From NCBI RefSeq assembly GCF_040448675.1, contig NZ_CP159289.1, positions 3,951,001 through 4,015,000 on the forward strand: a stretch of DNA of 64,000 nucleotides, given 5' to 3'. A model generated the notes under the pieces. That model searched no databases, was not told the DNA's origin, and saw nothing but the letters and a program-made list of their open reading frames with translations. This stretch comes from Dyadobacter sp. 676. Its GTDB lineage: Bacteria; Bacteroidota; Bacteroidia; Cytophagales; Spirosomataceae. Both the position numbers and the translations under genes were made by a program. The stretch's first letter is position 1; every line of letters begins with the position of its first letter. Positions 8,550 through 17,811 of the stretch are shown in pieces.

Positions 8550-9771
8550 TTAATCCATTTTGTCGGCCAGCTCGAAGTTTGGTTTCAGTTGTCTTCTGGT
8601 GGAAGCCGTAAGCTCGCGTTTAGCCAGTGCGTGGCATTCGTAAGTAGCGTCGGCGAACATCATTTGCTGGGGGGGGCGTTTTCTGCGTCGCTGCCGAAGG
8701 GCCGCGTAATGCGCCTACGAGCCCCATTTCCCGTGCTACGTACACATAGCGTATGGCGTCGATGACCACACCTGCCGAATTGGGCGAGTCCTGCACCGAA
8801 AGTTGCGCATCGAGTATCACCGGCGAGCCCATAAAGCCTTCGAGTTCGAGGCGGAAATTGGCTACTTTGTTGTCTCCGTAAAAGGCGATATATTCCGAGG
8901 GACCGGCGTGCAGGAAGCTGTCGGCGGTGGAAATGCCTCGAATGTCGTTTTGCGCGCGGATCACATTTTCCTTGGATATTTTTTTCGATTTGAGGCGATT
9001 TTTGTCTTCCATATTCAGGAAGTCGGTGTTGCCGCCCACATTCCGCTGAATATGCGCCTTTACATGATGGCCTCGCTCGAAGGCGAGTTCCTGCAACATT
9101 TGCGATAGAATACTGGCGCCGAATTGGCTGCGCATATCGTCGCCGATGAGCGGAATGCCGGCTTCGATGAATTTCTGCTCCCACGCGGGGTCCGACGCAA
9201 TAAAGACCGGGATGCAGTTGACAAGCGAAATGCCCAGTTCCAGGCAGATTTCGGCATAAAATTCCGTAGCGAGCTGCGAACCTACGGGCAGATAGTTGAT
9301 CAGCACTTCGGCTTCGTGTGCCCGCAGGCGGGCGACGATTTCCTGGCGGATCGTGTTGATCAGGGTGTGGTCATAGCTATCCGGATTCGCCAGGATGTCG
9401 GTGGGTTTCAGTTCGTCTTTTACCACGAACCGGTTGTCGGCTGGATAGGCCAGCATTTGCGGCGATACGCCGTCGAGTACCGGCGAGCGGTAAACCGGCG
9501 CTTCACTGATAATGTCGGTATAAAGCTCGATGGCGCAATTGGGTTTGGTAAAAATCGCTTGCTTCAGCGGCAGTCCGATTTTACGCTCATCGACATCGAA
9601 GCCGCACACAAACTCGATGTTGGCGGCCCGATAGCCGCCGATCCGGTCGGCCATTAATCCGGTGGTTTTTTCGGAATACTTCGTGTAGTATTCGACGCCT
9701 TGCACAAGTGAGCTGGCGCAGTTGCCGACGCCTACTACCGCCACTTTTATCTTCTTATCGATATTTGACAT
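8550..9771 (-). pseudogene. ino1: myo-Inositol-1-phosphate synthase, C-terminal frame shifted
   Basis: Converts glucose-6-phosphate to myo-inositol-3-phosphate using bound NAD. The N-terminus VAVVGVGNCASSLVQG is the Rossmann fingerprint; the core carries the conserved KAHIQRNVGGNTDF and GPSAATQKTPP segments. The frame then goes astray at a run of eight G (8669-8676; C on the coding strand). Dropping one base gives the expected ending PPQQMMFADATYECHALAKR and a stop at 8550, for 406 residues. The start is the ATG at 9769-9771; a TTG two codons upstream is less likely. Probably a sequencing error. A LacI-type palindrome lies 124 bases upstream. Confidence 0.88.
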
Positions 9772-9894
9772 TTCCAATATTGCGGGCTTTTTGACTTAAT
9801 TATTTATTAAAATATTTTATTAAATATGAAATACTTGAAATTTGACCAAAATAAAGTGTTGTAGCTCGCAAATGCAACTGTAATCTAATATTTG

Positions 9895-9908
9895 TGCAAA
9901 CGTTTGCA
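9895..9908. promoter_or_regulatory. LacI-family-type operator palindrome upstream of ino1
   Basis: TGCAAACGTTTGCA is a perfect 14-base palindrome with the central CG typical of LacI/GalR-family operators. It lies 124 bases before the ino1 start in an AT-rich gap. No LacI-family gene is in the window, so the binding protein would be encoded elsewhere. Confidence 0.45.
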
Positions 9909-9946
9909 TTAATTTAAATTTATTTGATTTTGTATATATTATAATA

Positions 9947-10001
9947 CCACGAAGGCACGAATGGGCACGAATGCTTTTCGTGTCTATTCGTGCCTTCGTG
10001 G
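9947..10001. repeat. Hairpin of CACGAAGG-type short repeats
   Basis: Two 25-base arms (9947-9971 and 9977-10001) pair with two mismatches around a five-base loop. Each arm is itself a degenerate repeat of CACGAA(G/T)G. It starts 17 bases after the stop of the CE15 gene on the minus strand and could stabilise or end that transcript. No T run follows. The remaining gap (9772-9946) is AT-rich and holds only the LacI-type palindrome. Confidence 0.65.
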
Positions 10002-10017
10002 CGCTTTCAAAAATTTT

Positions 10018-11313
10018 TCAGAGATGTTTCTCCATATACTTTATAAACAGCTTCCAATCCTCCGGCAACACGGTGTGCCCTCCCTCGTGCATATAGTAAC
10101 CCAGGTCGTTCATCAGTAGGGAAGTATCGTCGGGCGCGGGCATCATTGCGGAAGCCGATGGCGCCGTTTTTCCGAAAAGCCGGTAAACAGGTGCCGCTGC
10201 GACCGCCGAGAGAAATTCACCTTTGGGGTCCGACCAGTAATCCGTGCTTCCGGTTTGTAGCAAAAGAGGCCTGGGGGCCATCAAGGCGACCAGCATATGC
10301 GCATCGATGGGCATTTCGTTCACCTTTTCTGCCCAGGTGTGGTAATTGGGCGCAAACTGGTACAAATAGCGCGAGGGATCTGAAATATGCCGGATCGTCT
10401 CGCCGTAATTCCGGCGGCTCAATGCAGCCCCGCCTTCACCAGAAATGCTTGCGATCACCATTTTGAACCGCGGATCGCGAATGCCGGCCCAAAGTACCGT
10501 CTTCCCGAGCCGGGACGCGCCCTGGAGTGCAACATGTTTGCTATCGATCCGGCGGTCGGTTTCGAAATAATCCATGGCACGGCTAAGTCCCCAGGCCCAG
10601 GCGGTGATCGCCCCCCATTCGTTCGCGGCCGGCTCCTGCTGACCGGGTTTCAGGTATGTTTTGCGGATACCATATTGCAGGCCTTCCTTAAAATCCGGTT
10701 CGATATCCCCGTAGTATACTGTCGCGAAACCGAAACCGGCGTCCAGAAATTGCTCCACGTTCAGCTTGCCGAATGGCGTGGGTTTGTCGGCTTTCACTTT
10801 TTTGCCTTCCTTATTCCAAATTTCGCCGATTCGGAGGCCGGGATCGTCGACGATCTGGTTGTAGGCTGCGAAGGATATGTTGAGCAATAGCGGCACCGGT
10901 TTTGCGGCTTTTGCGGGGAGATAGATCAGCAAATTCATTTTGTGATCAGAAGTGTCTTTCGTGAAATACACGGTTACCTGCTTGCGGACTGCTTTTCCGT
11001 TGAATGCCGGAGTGTCCTTGTCGAACACGTGGAAAGTAAGGTTTTGGGGCCTGGGTGGCATTTTGCCAAACTGGTTTTCTTCCACAAGCCGCAGCAATTC
11101 CGGCCGACGTTTCCCGGTCCATTGCCCGGCTGTTACGACCGGCTTGCCGTCCTGGGTTTTCAGAAGTTCCGGTAATGTATACGTTCCGACGGAATCTTCG
11201 TGGTAGTTGACCGGAAACCCTGCAACGACCGTGGGGCGGTTGGCGGTTTGCTGCTGGGCAATGGTAACGGTGCAGCCGCAAGTCAATGCAGTGATTAAAA
11301 GTTTCGTTTTCAT
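10018..11313 (-). CDS. Secreted CE15-like glucuronoyl esterase
   Basis: An alpha/beta hydrolase of 431 residues resembling carbohydrate esterase family 15, which cleaves ester links between lignin alcohols and glucuronic acid on xylan. A signal peptide ends near residue 19 (TIAQ). The nucleophile motif is GASRLGK, the acid region is ISGEGG, and the catalytic His is in the C-terminal HEGGHT. These match bacterial CE15 proteins in order and spacing. It stands alone on the minus strand with no xylanase nearby. The 5' gap to the GlsB-like gene (11314-11557) shows no further gene. Confidence 0.85.
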   Translation of the reverse strand: MKTKLLITALTCGCTVTIAQQQTANRPTVVAGFPVNYHEDSVGTYTLPELLKTQDGKPVVTAGQWTGKRRPELLRLVEENQFGKMPPRPQNLTFHVFDKDTPAFNGKAVRKQVTVYFTKDTSDHKMNLLIYLPAKAAKPVPLLLNISFAAYNQIVDDPGLRIGEIWNKEGKKVKADKPTPFGKLNVEQFLDAGFGFATVYYGDIEPDFKEGLQYGIRKTYLKPGQQEPAANEWGAITAWAWGLSRAMDYFETDRRIDSKHVALQGASRLGKTVLWAGIRDPRFKMVIASISGEGGAALSRRNYGETIRHISDPSRYLYQFAPNYHTWAEKVNEMPIDAHMLVALMAPRPLLLQTGSTDYWSDPKGEFLSAVAAAPVYRLFGKTAPSASAMMPAPDDTSLLMNDLGYYMHEGGHTVLPEDWKLFIKYMEKHL

Positions 11314-11557
11314 TGGATTAGGAGCTTCTTGTTTTGTGATTTAAAGCGTCCTAATAAGTACTTCGCCCGTGAAGGATACTTGCTTTATTTTTAGAGAGTG
11401 GGAACTGCCTGGCACTATTTCCGGTGGTGATATCGGGGACTCTATTGATTGCCGGCAATGCTGCTACTGGACGATGTGCTTCCTTCGGCGACAGACCGGA
11501 TATGGTAAGCAGGCCGTTTACTACTTGCGAAAGAGCCGAACGGCCCGCCTGCCGAAC

Positions 11558-11818
11558 TTATGCTTTCTTGCCTTTAATGAGGGCTGCAATGCCGAGTATG
11601 ATCAGCGCGCCAACAAATGAAGTGAGTATACGGGAAATCAGCGAAGGGAGGCCCAGAACGACTTCCAGGTCATCCCCCAGCACCCAGCCGCCCACCAGCC
11701 CGCCAATGATACCCAGGACAATCTGCATCCAGATTGAAAATGAAAAACGGCTAAACACTTTGTCGGCCAGCCAGCCAGCTAGCGCTCCAACTAAAATAGA
11801 GGTAAGTAAATTCATCAT
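11558..11818 (-). CDS. GlsB/YeaQ/YmgE family small membrane protein
   Basis: An 86-residue inner-membrane protein with three hydrophobic segments and the glycine-rich family blocks GALAGWLADK and GIIGGLVGGWVLG. Members are stress-associated (transglycosylase-associated protein family), but the biochemical role is not established. It starts with two adjacent Met codons. It is monocistronic, with about 180 bases up to the tRNA terminator showing nothing recognisable. Confidence 0.88.
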   Translation of the reverse strand: MMNLLTSILVGALAGWLADKVFSRFSFSIWMQIVLGIIGGLVGGWVLGDDLEVVLGLPSLISRILTSFVGALIILGIAALIKGKKA

Positions 11819-11998
11819 AGTCTAAGTGGTTTTGGGGATGGTTTAATGAAAATACGGAACCAGGAGATGGTGATTTGTGACTGATAATCACCGTTTTTAC
11901 AATGATAGCGATAAAATTCAAAGTCGCAACGCTGCTTATGTTAAATGTTGCTGAGATGGAGAGCGGTATGGTTTCTCCGTCCTGTGCGGCATGTAACG

Positions 11999-12027
11999 AA
12001 AAAAGCCAGACGGAATGTCTGGCTTTC
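11999..12027 (-). terminator. Terminator after tRNA-Arg
   Basis: On the minus strand GAAAGCCAGAC, a five-base loop and GTCTGGCTTTTTTC form a strong stem followed by T residues, directly after the tRNA 3' end. Confidence 0.8.
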
Positions 12028-12028
12028 G

Positions 12029-12100
12029 TGACCGCGACGGGAATCGAACCCATATCTAGAGTTTAGGAAACTCCTATTCTATCCGTTGAACTACGCAGTC
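12029..12100 (-). tRNA. tRNA-Arg (anticodon CCT)
   Basis: The minus strand folds as a full cloverleaf. The acceptor GACTGCG pairs with CGCGGTC (one G-T pair), followed by discriminator A. The D-arm has the usual GTTCAACGGATAGAA pattern, the anticodon loop is TTCCTAA, and the T-arm holds GTTCGATTC. CCA is not encoded. It would read AGG codons. Confidence 0.92.
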
Positions 12101-12132
12101 AATATTTTAAGAACGTAACTTTTTACTCTTTG

Positions 12133-12228
12133 TGACCGCAACGGGCATCGAAGGCGCCCGCGGCCATATCCAGAGTTTAGGAACTCCTATCGGGCGGCGG
12201 GCCGCTCTATCCGTTGAACTACGCAGTC
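12133..12228 (-). pseudogene. Deformed second copy of tRNA-Arg(CCT) with GC-rich insertions
   Basis: The 5' end, D-arm start, anticodon region and acceptor stem match the neighbouring tRNA-Arg almost base for base. However, about 15 GC-rich bases are added between the D-arm and anticodon stem (12191-12205), the T-arm is expanded (12152-12165), and one T of the anticodon loop is missing. A T-stem CGGGC/GCCCG can still form. Probably a non-functional duplicate. Confidence 0.7.
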
Positions 12229-12296
12229 AGTGTCCGTCCCAAATGCTGGGATTTCGGGGTGCAAAACTGGGAAAAATTCGTTTGAATTACAAATGA

Positions 12297-13532
12297 TTAT
12301 TCATCCGTTTCTACCGGCGCATAGCCGAGATCGAGCCAGTTCGGGTAAATGGAAAAATGTTTTTCCTTCACCAAAGAGAACAACGTCCGCTTTAACTCGT
12401 CGATATTTTCTTTTTGCTGGGCCGATATGAAAACAACATGATCGGCTTTTTCTGCGATGTAACTGCGTTTCAGCTGTTCAAGAAGATCCTGTGTGGAAGT
12501 TGGGGTGTCCTCTTCCTCGCCGTCGTCGTTAAACGAGGGCTTATAAGCATCTATCTTGTTGAATACCAAAATAGAAGGCTTGTTTGCCGCGCCGATCTCT
12601 TCCAGGGTTTTGTTTACAACGTCCAGATGTTCCTCGAACGACGGGTGCGATATGTCGACGACGTGCATCAGAATGTCGGCCTCACGTACTTCATCGAGTG
12701 TCGATTTGAATGATTCTATGAGGGTCGTCGGCAATTTCCGGATGAAACCGACCGTGTCGGTAAGCAGGAACGGGATGTTCTCCATATTCACTTTCCGGAC
12801 GGTGGAATCGACGGTCGCGAAGAGTTTGTTTTCGGCAAAAACGTCGGCCTTGGAGAGGCTCCGCATCAGTGTCGATTTACCTACATTGGTATAACCCACA
12901 ATGGCCACGCGTACGAGCCGGTCCCGCTCTTTCCGGCGGGTGACGCTCTGTTTGTCCACTTTTTCCAGCTTCTCTTTCAGGAACGCGATCCGGTCTTTGA
13001 CGATCCGGCGGTCGGTTTCGAGCTCCGTTTCACCCGGGCCGCGCATACCCACGCCTGCGCCCGACTGGCGGCTAAGGTGCGTCCACATGCGCGTCAACCG
13101 CGGGTACATATATTGGTACTGGGCAAGTTCGACCTGCAATTTTGCCTGGGCCGTCTGTGCGCGCATCGCAAAAATGGCAAGAATGAGCAAGCTGCGATCG
13201 ATGACCTTGATGTCCTTGAAAACGGCTTCGAGGTTACGCACCTGCGAGGGGGTGAGGTCGTCGTCGTAAATGATCATGTCCACCGGATTAGCGGTGACGT
13301 AAATCAAAATTTCTTCGAGTTTACCCTTTCCGGTATAGGTCCGGATGTCGGTGCGTTCGAGGTTTTGCGTAAATGTCTGGACGGTCTCCACGCCGAGGGT
13401 CGTCGCCAGGAACGCGAGTTCATCCAGGTATTCTTTGGTTTTTTCAACCGATTGTTTCTGGGTGCTTACTGCCACCAGCACGGCGGTTTCCTTTTTGGCG
13501 GCTGTGGAATATAATTTCTTCTTATCGATCAT
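12297..13532 (-). CDS. hflX: GTPase HflX
   Basis: A ribosome-associated GTPase that splits stalled or stressed 70S ribosomes. The N-terminal HflX domain has the GKGK element (TGKGKLEEI) and the glycine-rich GVGMRGPGETELETDRR. The G domain shows G1 GYTNVGKST, G3 DTVGFIRKLP and G4 NKID. I start at the ATG at 13530-13532 (MIDKKKLYS, 411 residues); the open frame extends upstream with no family similarity. The divergent MATE gene begins 338 bases away. Confidence 0.92.
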   Translation of the reverse strand: MIDKKKLYSTAAKKETAVLVAVSTQKQSVEKTKEYLDELAFLATTLGVETVQTFTQNLERTDIRTYTGKGKLEEILIYVTANPVDMIIYDDDLTPSQVRNLEAVFKDIKVIDRSLLILAIFAMRAQTAQAKLQVELAQYQYMYPRLTRMWTHLSRQSGAGVGMRGPGETELETDRRIVKDRIAFLKEKLEKVDKQSVTRRKERDRLVRVAIVGYTNVGKSTLMRSLSKADVFAENKLFATVDSTVRKVNMENIPFLLTDTVGFIRKLPTTLIESFKSTLDEVREADILMHVVDISHPSFEEHLDVVNKTLEEIGAANKPSILVFNKIDAYKPSFNDDGEEEDTPTSTQDLLEQLKRSYIAEKADHVVFISAQQKENIDELKRTLFSLVKEKHFSIYPNWLDLGYAPVETDE

Positions 13533-13690
13533 GCATTGGTGTTTTAATGGCTTGTTCCCGGCTCGAAATCTTGCAAATACATTCCCCATACGCCGGAAAA
13601 GGGGCAGAGTTGCAACGGTTTGCCCGCCGCAAAAGTTCACGACGGCCATCCGTGAAATTACATTTACCGTTTAACAAATCCACTTTTTTA

Positions 13691-13723
13691 TTTGATTGTT
13701 CGAAAAAGTCTTTTGTATCTTTG
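13691..13723 (+). promoter_or_regulatory. Bacteroidota-type promoter of the MATE gene
   Basis: TTTG at 13691-13694 and TATCTTTG at 13716-13723 are separated by 21 bases, matching the Bacteroidota -33/-7 pattern (TTTG, TAnnTTTG). It lies about 147 bases before the MATE start. In the leader, 13742-13765 reads as a seven-residue ORF (MLVLIFG, stop). Confidence 0.6.
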
Positions 13724-13870
13724 CCGAAATTCTTTAAGCCTATGTTGGTGCTCATCTTCGGCTAATGCCTAGCCACAATTCAGTCTCCGCCTTTTAACAG
13801 GCACTTTTCTGCGACCCGTTGCCGGTCGTGCAATTTCTTTTTTATCCATTATTGCAAATTTTTATTATCC

Positions 13871-15256
13871 ATGAAAAAGTGGTTTACACTGCTTCGTGAA
13901 GCTATTCGTGGCTCCGAAGAGAGTTTTACCGAAGGAAGCATCAACCGCGCTATTTTCCTGCTATCTGTTCCAATGATCCTCGAAATGGTCATGGAGTCGC
14001 TCTTTGCCGTCGTTGATATTTTCTTTGTTTCAAAAGTAAGTACCGAAGCGGTCGCGACGGTCGGGCTTACAGAATCTGTTATTACGCTGGTTTACTCCAT
14101 AGCCATTGGCCTGAGTACCGCGGCTACGGCAACTATTGCCAGGCGGACCGGCGAGGGGAATGCAGATCAGGCGCGCCATGCGGTGGGACAGGTGATATTT
14201 ATCTCACTGGCCGTCTCATCGGTCGCGGCGCTTGGAGGTTTCTGGCTGGCGAGCGACATTCTGAGAATGATGGGCGCCGACCATAAGGTAATCGAAACAG
14301 GGACCAATTTCGCCCGTATCCAGTTTTTGAGCAGTCCGGTGGTTGTTTTATTGTACTCGCTGAGCGGCGCGTTGCGGGGGGCAGGAGCAGCGGCAACAGC
14401 GATGCGTTCACTGATGATCGCTAATGGCTTCAATATGCTTCTGGGCCCCGCCCTGATTTTCGGCATAGGACCATTCCCCGAGCTGGGCGTAACGGGCGCA
14501 GCACTGGCAACAGCCGCAGGGCGGTCGATCGGCGTTAGTTACCAGCTGTTTTCGCTCGCCAGGGGAAAACGGGCATTGGGGCTGCTTTGGAAAGACCTTA
14601 AGCCCGACCTGGAAACCATCACAGCAATCATCAAAATCGCGACCGGTGGTACGGTTCAGTTCCTGATCGGCTCAGCCAGCTGGATTTTCCTGACGCGCAT
14701 TCTCTCCGAGTTCGGCAGTGATGTGGTGGCTGGTTATACAATCGCCATCCGCGTGATCATGTTCACACTGCTGCCTGCCTGGGGGCTTGCCAATGCCGCG
14801 GCAACGCTGGTAGGGCAGAATCTGGGTGCCGAAAAACCGGAACGCGCCGAGGCATCGGTATGGAAATGTGCCTCGTTCAACCTGATGTTTCTGGCTTCGC
14901 TGGCGGTGATCCTGTTTATCGGGGCCGAAGGTATCATAGGCATGTTCAGTTCCCAACCGCATGTGGTGGAAACGGGTAAGCTGGCATTGCGGGTGTTGTG
15001 TATGGGCTATGGGTTTTACGCCTACGGAATGGTGGTGATCCAGTCGCTGAATGGCGCGGGCGACACCAAAACGCCGACGGTTCTGAACCTGATCGCTTTT
15101 TGGGCGGTTCAGATCCCGATCGCGTATATGCTGGCCGTTATCCTTGATTTCGGGCCGGTCGGAGTTTTTGCAGCGGTACCCATCGCGGAATCCGTCCTGG
15201 CAATGCTGGGCATCTGGCGGTTCCGTCTCGGGGGATGGAAGATCGTTAAAATTTGA
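13871..15256 (+). CDS. MATE family efflux transporter
   Basis: A 461-residue inner-membrane multidrug or toxin exporter driven by Na+ or H+. About twelve hydrophobic segments form two MatE repeats beginning near residue 30 (SVPMILEMVMESLF) and residue 255 (TVQFLIGSASWIFLT). An N-terminal cytoplasmic stretch of about 25 residues precedes helix 1. The substrate is unknown. It has its own promoter and a short leader ORF, and is followed by the large decamer-repeat hairpin rather than a classical terminator. Confidence 0.9.
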   Translation: MKKWFTLLREAIRGSEESFTEGSINRAIFLLSVPMILEMVMESLFAVVDIFFVSKVSTEAVATVGLTESVITLVYSIAIGLSTAATATIARRTGEGNADQARHAVGQVIFISLAVSSVAALGGFWLASDILRMMGADHKVIETGTNFARIQFLSSPVVVLLYSLSGALRGAGAAATAMRSLMIANGFNMLLGPALIFGIGPFPELGVTGAALATAAGRSIGVSYQLFSLARGKRALGLLWKDLKPDLETITAIIKIATGGTVQFLIGSASWIFLTRILSEFGSDVVAGYTIAIRVIMFTLLPAWGLANAAATLVGQNLGAEKPERAEASVWKCASFNLMFLASLAVILFIGAEGIIGMFSSQPHVVETGKLALRVLCMGYGFYAYGMVVIQSLNGAGDTKTPTVLNLIAFWAVQIPIAYMLAVILDFGPVGVFAAVPIAESVLAMLGIWRFRLGGWKIVKI

Positions 15257-15360
15257 TTATGCCGGGAATTATTCGGGGAAGTCATTTATTGCTGGGGCTG
15301 GTCAGGAGTTTGCTGATCGTGGTACGTTATTGCCTGATAATTATGCGGCGGAGATGAGGC

Positions 15361-15673
15361 GAGGTGGTCAGGGATTGTCAGGTTTAGTCAGGTGTGGTCA
15401 TGGGTTGTCAGGTTTAGTCAGGAATACTCAGGAGTTGTGAGGAATAGTCAGGTTTGCCATGGATGGGCAGGCCGTGCCAGGTGTCGTGAGGAACTGTCGG
15501 GAATAGTTAGGGGTTTCCATGGTGAGTTATGGGCTTAATTTTCTCAATAAGCCAGACAATACCCGACAACGCCAGACTATACCTGACAATTCCTGACTAT
15601 TAATGACAACACCTGACCAATACCTGACTATTAATGACCATTCCTGACTAGACCTGACAACACTTACCTGACC
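15361..15673. repeat. Giant imperfect hairpin of 10-bp repeats
   Basis: From 15361 about sixteen consecutive 10-base units follow GGNNTDGTCA (for example GGATTGTCA, GGTTTAGTCA), decaying toward 15520. After a loop near 15521-15551 the complementary unit (CCTGACAATT, CCTGACTATT) repeats about eleven times to 15673, with one 1-base slip. It fills most of the gap between the MATE and MBL-rhodanese genes, both on the plus strand, and ends about 20 bases before the downstream ATG. Confidence 0.82.
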
Positions 15674-15693
15674 ACATAAAACTTGCAAACGAA

Positions 15694-17086
15694 ATGAAAA
15701 TAGAACAGATATATACCGGATGCCTTGCGCAGGGCGCTTACTTTATCGTTTCTAACGGCGAGGCGGCGGTAATCGATCCACTCCGCGAGGTGGTGCCCTA
15801 TATTCAGAAGGCGGAGAAGACAGGTGCTAAAATCAAGTATGTATTTGAGACACACTTCCATGCTGACTTTGTTTCCGGTCATATCGATCTGGCCGAAAAG
15901 ACCGGCGCCGAGATCGTTTATGGTCCGGGCGCTCAAACCGGGTTTAAGGCACATATTGCCAAAGACGGTGAGGAGTTCAAGCTCGGTGCGGTTACCATTC
16001 GCGCACTGCACACACCCGGTCATACGATGGAATCGACAAGTTACCTGTTGCTCGACGAATCTGGCAAGCCCGTTGCATTGTTCAGCGGGGATACGTTGTT
16101 CATCGGGGATGTCGGCCGTCCGGACCTGGCCCAGAAAGGCGAACTGACGATGGATGACCTTGCAGGTATTCTCTACGATAGCCTGCGTGCGAAGATAATG
16201 CCCTTACCCGACGATGTGATTGTGTACCCGGCTCATGGCGCAGGCTCAGCCTGTGGCAAGAATATGAGCAAGGAAACCTCCGACACGCTGGGAAACCAGA
16301 AGCGCTTCAATTATGCGTTGCGTGCGGATATGACCAAAGAGGAATTTATCAGGGAAGTGACAGCCGGGCTCACCGAACCGCCACAATATTTTCCTGAAAA
16401 CGTAAAAATGAACCGCGACGGCTATGAAAGTATCGACGAGGTTCTCGAACGCGGTCATCAGGCATTGTCGCCCGGGGCGTTCGAAGCAAAGGCGAACAAT
16501 ACAGGCGCATTGGTTCTCGACACGCGCAAACCTGCGGATTTTGCAAAAGGCTTTATTCCCAACTCGATCAATATAGGCATCGACGGCAGTTTCGCTCCGT
16601 GGGTAGGGGCGTTGATCCCGGATCTCAAGCAGCTGTTGCTGATCGTGGCGGAACCCGGCAGAGAGCAGGAGGTGGTGACACGCCTTGCGCGGGTAGGGTA
16701 CGACTACACAATCGGCTATCTCAACGGCGGGTTCGAAAGCTGGAAACAGGCTGGAAAGGAAACCGATACAGTCGAATCGGTGAACGCCGAAACCTTTGCG
16801 ACGCGTTTTGCATCGGGAAATGTGGAGGTAATCGATGTCCGAAAGCCGGACGAATTTGCTTCGGGGCATATCGAGGGGGGCACGTAATCTGCCTTTGGAT
16901 TACATCAACGACCTCATGCCGGAGTTTCCCAAAGACCGGAAGCTGCACATTCATTGCGCAGGAGGTTACCGTTCGATGATCGCCGCCTCGATCCTGAAAT
17001 CGCGGGGCGTGGATGACGTCGTCAATATCGAAGGAGGTTATAGCGCCGTGGCGAAAACCAACGTCCCGGTTCTGGCCGATGCATGA
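15694..17086 (+). pseudogene. MBL-fold/rhodanese persulfide dioxygenase-like protein, frame shifted
   Basis: Predicted sulfur-oxidising enzyme of the ETHE1/CstB type. An N-terminal metallo-beta-lactamase domain has the iron ligands in THFHADFVSGH and HTPGHT. Two rhodanese-like domains follow. The first (about residues 260-355) lacks a catalytic Cys; the second has it in HCAGGYRS. The frame breaks inside the second rhodanese at a run of six G (16875-16880); dropping one G restores HIEGARNLPLDYI and a stop at 17086, for 463 residues. Probably a sequencing error. The two YeeE/YedE genes just downstream support a role in reduced-sulfur handling. Confidence 0.87.
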
Positions 17087-17191
17087 CTATTTGGTGATTA
17101 TCGGCGGTTTGGGGAATGTCGGAAGCTATTTAAAAAGGATAGCTATTTAATATAATTCTCGAATTATACCATATAAAAACTATATGCAAAC

Positions 17192-17767
17192 ATGGAAATT
17201 ATCGAACTTCTTAAAAGGCCCTGGCCGTGGTACGTGGCCGGGCCGTTGATCGGGTTGACGGTACCGGTGCTGTTGCTGCTGGGAAATAAGTCGTTTGGCA
17301 TTTCGTCGTCGTTGCGGCATATCTGTGCGGCGGTGATTCCGGCGGGTTTGCCATTTTTTAAATACAACTGGCGAAAAGAGGCCTGGAACCTGTTTTTTGT
17401 AGCGGGGATTGTGATTGGGGGGAGCGCAGGTAATTTCTGGCTGGGAAATCCGGATACCATCGTGGTGGCGGACGATACCCGGCATACGCTGGCTGCTTTG
17501 GGTGTCCGGGATTTTTCCGGACTAATGCCAACGGACATTTTCTCGATAGCCAATGTGTTTACTTTGAAAGGTTTGATATTCTTTGTAATTGGGGGCTTTC
17601 TTGTTGGTTTCGGTACGCGCTACGCGGGAGGGTGCACATCAGGACATGCGATTATGGGACTTTCCAACCTGCAATGGCCGTCATTGGTGGCTACGGTGAG
17701 TTTCATGATCGGCGGGTTCGCATGTACACACCTGCTACTGCCGTTTTTATTGGCTCTTGCCATATAG
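17192..17767 (+). CDS. YeeE/YedE family membrane protein, first half-transporter
   Basis: A 191-residue inner-membrane protein of the YeeE/YedE (TsuA-like) family, linked to uptake of thiosulfate or other sulfur compounds. It has about five hydrophobic segments and the family signature [12 protein letters not shown], whose Cys is thought to contact the sulfur substrate. It probably pairs with the next gene as two halves of one channel. It lies 105 bases after the MBL-rhodanese gene. Confidence 0.88.
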   Translation: MEIIELLKRPWPWYVAGPLIGLTVPVLLLLGNKSFGISSSLRHICAAVIPAGLPFFKYNWRKEAWNLFFVAGIVIGGSAGNFWLGNPDTIVVADDTRHTLAALGVRDFSGLMPTDIFSIANVFTLKGLIFFVIGGFLVGFGTRYAGGCTSGHAIMGLSNLQWPSLVATVSFMIGGFACTHLLLPFLLALAI

Positions 17768-17811
17768 AAGGCGTTGGTGCCCATTTTCACAAGTACTTAA
17801 TAGGAATCACC

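Noticed and set aside
11369..11620. Plus-strand frame between the CE15 and GlsB-like genes.
   Set aside because: Overlaps the GlsB-like gene in antisense and has no recognisable protein pattern.
15361..15673. Possible CRISPR-like or VNTR coding array.
   Set aside because: The 10-base unit is continuous without spacers, contains stops in all frames and mirrors itself across a loop.
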